This document shows, in pieces, positions 61,101-64,000 of a stretch of DNA of 64,000 bases. The translations under genes and the position numbers were made by a program. This DNA comes from Anoplolepis gracilipes (taxonomy: Eukaryota > Arthropoda > Insecta > Hymenoptera > Formicidae), in assembly GCF_047496725.1 (NCBI RefSeq), contig NC_132976.1:4370001-4434000 (forward strand), read 5' to 3'. Below the pieces are notes generated by a model. It ran no database searches, was not told the origin of the DNA, and worked only from the letters and a program-made list of their open reading frames with translations. Position 1 is the first letter of the stretch; every line of letters starts with the position of its first letter.

Positions 61101-63065
61101 GTTCCAGTTTTCATATTGCAAAATCTGTATTCAATTTCGCTACGAGAGATACATACACATCGAATCGCCTCTATCATTTGACAAAAAGAGAGACAAGATG
61201 TGAGGTTTGTTCTTTGTGGCTGAATTTCCTCTATTAATATACGACAAAAATAAGAAATAATAGAAGTTGAAAAGAAAAGAAAAACAAAAAGAAGTTTACT
61301 ACAAAGAACAAACCTATTGAAAATCTCTTTAATTATACACGATTAAGAATCAAGAACTTTCTGAGAATTCATACAAGTACAGATAATAAGATTTTATTCT
61401 TTTCATACAGTCTTTATCTTGTTTTAAGTATTTTAAAAATATATATTCCATGTCTAATATTGGAAAAAGAAAAACAGTGCCATTAATCGTCAAAATTAAT
61501 TTATCAAAAAATCTATAAACAAAAAAATATAAAAAATTTTTATTTAAAAGGAATTGGATTTTAAAGAATAACTTTTGGAACATTAAATGTCAATATACAA
61601 TTTGTATCTTGCATAAGATGCATTTAATTAAATTATTTTGATATTTATGAAAATAGAATGATTATATTTCTCAATAATATATTACTAATGACACATAGCA
61701 TATTAATTCTTATTTATATGCTTATTGCAGATTATAAAAAGCAAACTTGCAATAACATTTAACTTTATTATGATAATTTTAAATCCAATCTCATCACATG
61801 TTTAATACTTTTGATTTTAAAATGAAATACGAATATAAGTCTTTTCGAAGGGAAAACAAAAAGAAAAGTAACAATTCCGACATTAAAGCTACTGTATCGT
61901 AATACTTCAATCATGTTTGAATGAAATATAATGAAATTAGAATGATAAGTATGTATCTGCAAAAAGAGGAATAGTCGGGCTATCAATTGTGAACAGAGAT
62001 AAATATTTTTATAGTATTTTGCACAGTTTATATCTCTGTATTCTTCAGGAAAAACATTTGAAATCACTACTTCCGTTATACATCAATAAAAGAATTTAAA
62101 AGACTTCAATGTTTTGAAATACTCAGCATTATTCTTATCGCACATAACGTAACAAAATTTCACAGTGAATAATTATTGCTACATAAAATACACGTCGACT
62201 AACACGGAAAAGTCACTTCCAGATAAAATATTGATATGATTTTTATGTTAAATGCAACTGTTTACAACTGTGCATATACAATACTATTCTGCTGTATCAC
62301 AAGATAATCATGATACATAACCTATTAATTATGTTTTATTGGTTATTTAATTTCCGAAATGATAAAGCTGTAAGAAAATACCTCGTTGATAATGAAATTC
62401 GAACGAACGATGAAGCACCATGGTATTATTACCGATAAATTGACTTATATATCTCAAGCAGATTGGTCGAACTAACACGAGTCTTTGTTCCTCTGATTCA
62501 CCGCACATGCAATCGTCAGCGACGAGAAATGGGCAATTTTTGAGAAACTTACTTTGTCGGAACGAAAAAGATTTCCGTAGACGTAAAAAAATGTAGCGCA
62601 CACAGTACACTTCACTCTCGCACATCGGACTCGATAATAGCCTTGCTGGCAATGATAATCGTCAAGTTCAGATCCAGCAATGCAAATATGCGTATCAATG
62701 CGTATTTATGAAGGTTATGTTAAAGGGCGACATATATTGCACGATTAATGGCTACTTCATATTTTTTTTTTTTTTCTTTTTCTTTTTTTCTTTTTATTTC
62801 CATTACGAAGTAGACACATTCGTAATAATAAATATAAATAATACTATACACACAAAGTAGAAATATATATTATTTAAATGTAGATTTTATGTTTTTACAT
62901 ATTTTTATTATGAAAGTTAAATGAAAAATTTGCCTCTTTATTCTAAAGAAATTTAGAATAAATTTTAAACTGAAATAACAATAATATATATTTAGGAATG
63001 CATGTTGATATATCTAAGCATTAATTTTTCTTCTTTATTTTTATATTTATCTGTTTATATTACAG
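61101..63065. other. AT-rich interval before the glutamine-rich gene
   Basis: Probably the leader intron of the gene starting at 63230. It contains an inverted pair ggtttgttctttgtgg / ctacaaagaacaaacc at about 61204-61314, possibly the ends of a ~110-base element. No coding region is recognised. Confidence 0.45.
61203..61315. mobile_element. Possible tiny inverted-repeat element
   Basis: Sixteen-base inverted ends (ggtttgttctttgtgg and ctacaaagaacaaacc, one mismatch) enclose about 80 unrelated bases. It could be a minimal MITE; no clear target duplication was found. Confidence 0.35.
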
Positions 63066-63143
63066 ATGCAGTATGATGAAAAGATTGAAGCTAGCATGAA
63101 AATGAATGTAAAATGGCAAAGAAAAAGGGCTATGTATAAATGA
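63066..63143 (+). promoter_or_regulatory. Upstream ORF in the leader of the glutamine-rich gene
   Basis: Directly after a good acceptor (tttatattacag) an ATG opens a 25-codon frame rich in Lys, Met and Arg that stops at 63143, 87 bases before the main ATG at 63230. If the exon is as predicted, ribosomes would meet this ATG first, so it could damp translation of the main frame. Confidence 0.45.
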
Positions 63144-63229
63144 ACACTATCAGTGAAAACTACTTCTATCTCGAGAGAAAAGAAATTTATCTAAGTTTGT
63201 ATTTATATTTTGCAAAAGTGTAAGAAAAC

Positions 63230-63975
63230 ATGACAGATGTTAAACCGATTGGAATTTCGCCATCTCAGCCACAACAATCGCAACAACAGCAGTCACAGCA
63301 ACAACCTCAACAACAGCAAATAATGATCGCAACTCACGATTTGCAACAGCAGCAAAATGTTCAGCAGCCACAGCAACAGCATGTACAGCAATCACAGCAG
63401 CCTCAACCAGTTCAACAGCCTCAACAAGTGCAACAACAACAAGTTCAACCGCAACAACAGATGCAGCAGCAGGTCCAGTCGCAACAGCAAATACAAGTTC
63501 AGCAGCAGGTTCAACAGCAGCAGCAGCAACAGCCACAACAACCACAACAGCAGCAGCAAAATAACGGACCGCACAATGTCGTTCCTACTCAAGTTCAAGT
63601 GCAGCCACAGGTAGCTGCAAGCATGCCTCAACAACAGGTAGTTATCCTCTTATAATTTTAATTCTTAAATTTTTTAAATATCCATCAATATTCTTTAACA
63701 TTTGGTTAAAAAAGCTGCAGGGTGCTGTTGCTGTATCAATGCACCAACATCAGCAACAAGGAGTAGGTGGTGTGTCCATGACATTATCTGGTCAACAGGG
63801 TGCAACTACTATCACTACAATGGCTGCACATCCTCAAGCGGTCCAGGTGATTCAACAACCGATCCAGAGTCAAGCTTATCATTTACAACAATTATATAAT
63901 ACTCAAGGTACACCATTATTGATGCCAGGAAATCTCGCGTTGCATCCAGCAGGCATAAATCCTTCTTCTATTCAG
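63230..63975 (+). CDS. Glutamine-rich nuclear protein, tentatively polyhomeotic-like (5' part)
   Basis: Coding exons 63230-63637 and 63721-63975 join in phase; the second ends at a donor (attcag|gtacag), so the gene runs out of the window. The first 221 residues begin MTDVKPIGIS and are dominated by glutamine, with Val, Pro and Ser between. Exon 2 reads MTLSGQQGATTITT and then LYNTQG, LMPGNLALHPAGINPSSIQ. The stretch GN-L-LHP-G-(N/L)-x-IQ resembles the segment that precedes VITAGKPF in fly Polyhomeotic, a Polycomb repressive complex 1 subunit. The SAM and zinc-finger parts would lie beyond the window, so the name stays tentative; other Q-rich transcription factors are possible. Confidence 0.75.
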
Positions 63976-64000
63976 GTACAGTTTAATTTTCTTTAATCTT

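Noticed and set aside
63240..63634. Minus-strand Val/Ala- and Leu-rich frames
   Set aside because: They are mirror images of the CAG/CAA glutamine codons of the real plus-strand exon.
1..64000. CRISPR arrays, prokaryotic operons, phage or integron features
   Set aside because: None seen. All genes are spliced metazoan types and repeats are microsatellites or transposons.

Overview
The window looks like nuclear DNA of an insect, most likely a hymenopteran (ant, bee or wasp; an ant is my best guess). It is very AT-rich, with short GT-AG introns, many small inverted-repeat DNA elements, and a few sharply CpG-rich promoter-like islands. No prokaryotic signature is present. All gene models below were built by joining exons by eye and checking that phases agree; exon edges could be off by a base or so.

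Layout. 1-5.8 kb: AT-rich non-coding DNA with two small transposons and a possible 5' leader exon. 5.85-9.92 kb: two plus-strand genes in tandem, a secreted vanin/biotinidase-type amidohydrolase (507 aa) and a divergent Rieske iron-sulfur subunit of complex III (235 aa). 12.75-15.13 kb, minus: an intact eight-exon, 540-aa gene of an uncharacterised, possibly SAMD3-like family. 15.1-25 kb: repeat-rich, with a broken fatty-acid elongase (ELOVL) pseudogene at 21.0-22.0 kb. 25.34-26.40 kb, plus: MED11, a Mediator head subunit, with a transposon in its second intron. 26.94-32.02 kb, minus: beta-PIX/ARHGEF7 (SH3-DH-PH-GIT-binding-coiled coil), convergent with MED11 and carrying an unusual long open extension after the PH domain. 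32.0-36.5 kb: intergenic, with two nearly identical ~410-bp arms in inverted orientation. 36.52-41.16 kb, plus: a secreted protein with two lipid-binding (TULIP, group-7-allergen-like) domains. 43.13-43.65 kb, minus: a lethal(2)essential-for-life-type small heat shock protein with a recognisable heat-shock promoter near 44.7 kb. 46.03-49.29 kb, minus: mitochondrial D-2-hydroxyglutarate dehydrogenase (521 aa). 49.3-63.0 kb: a long gene-poor stretch containing a CpG/GAGA/microsatellite-rich zone (55-61 kb) that looks regulatory. 63.07 kb to the window end, plus: the first coding exons of a glutamine-rich nuclear protein, tentatively polyhomeotic-like.

The genes are not an operon or a pathway cluster. 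They are ordinary unrelated metazoan genes (mitochondrial metabolism, transcription, Rho signalling, stress response). The least explained items are two short ORFs in the 60-kb island that share a nine-residue peptide with only synonymous differences, the long beta-PIX extension, the Rieske paralogue with a Tyr-to-Phe change beside its cluster, and the large inverted repeat.
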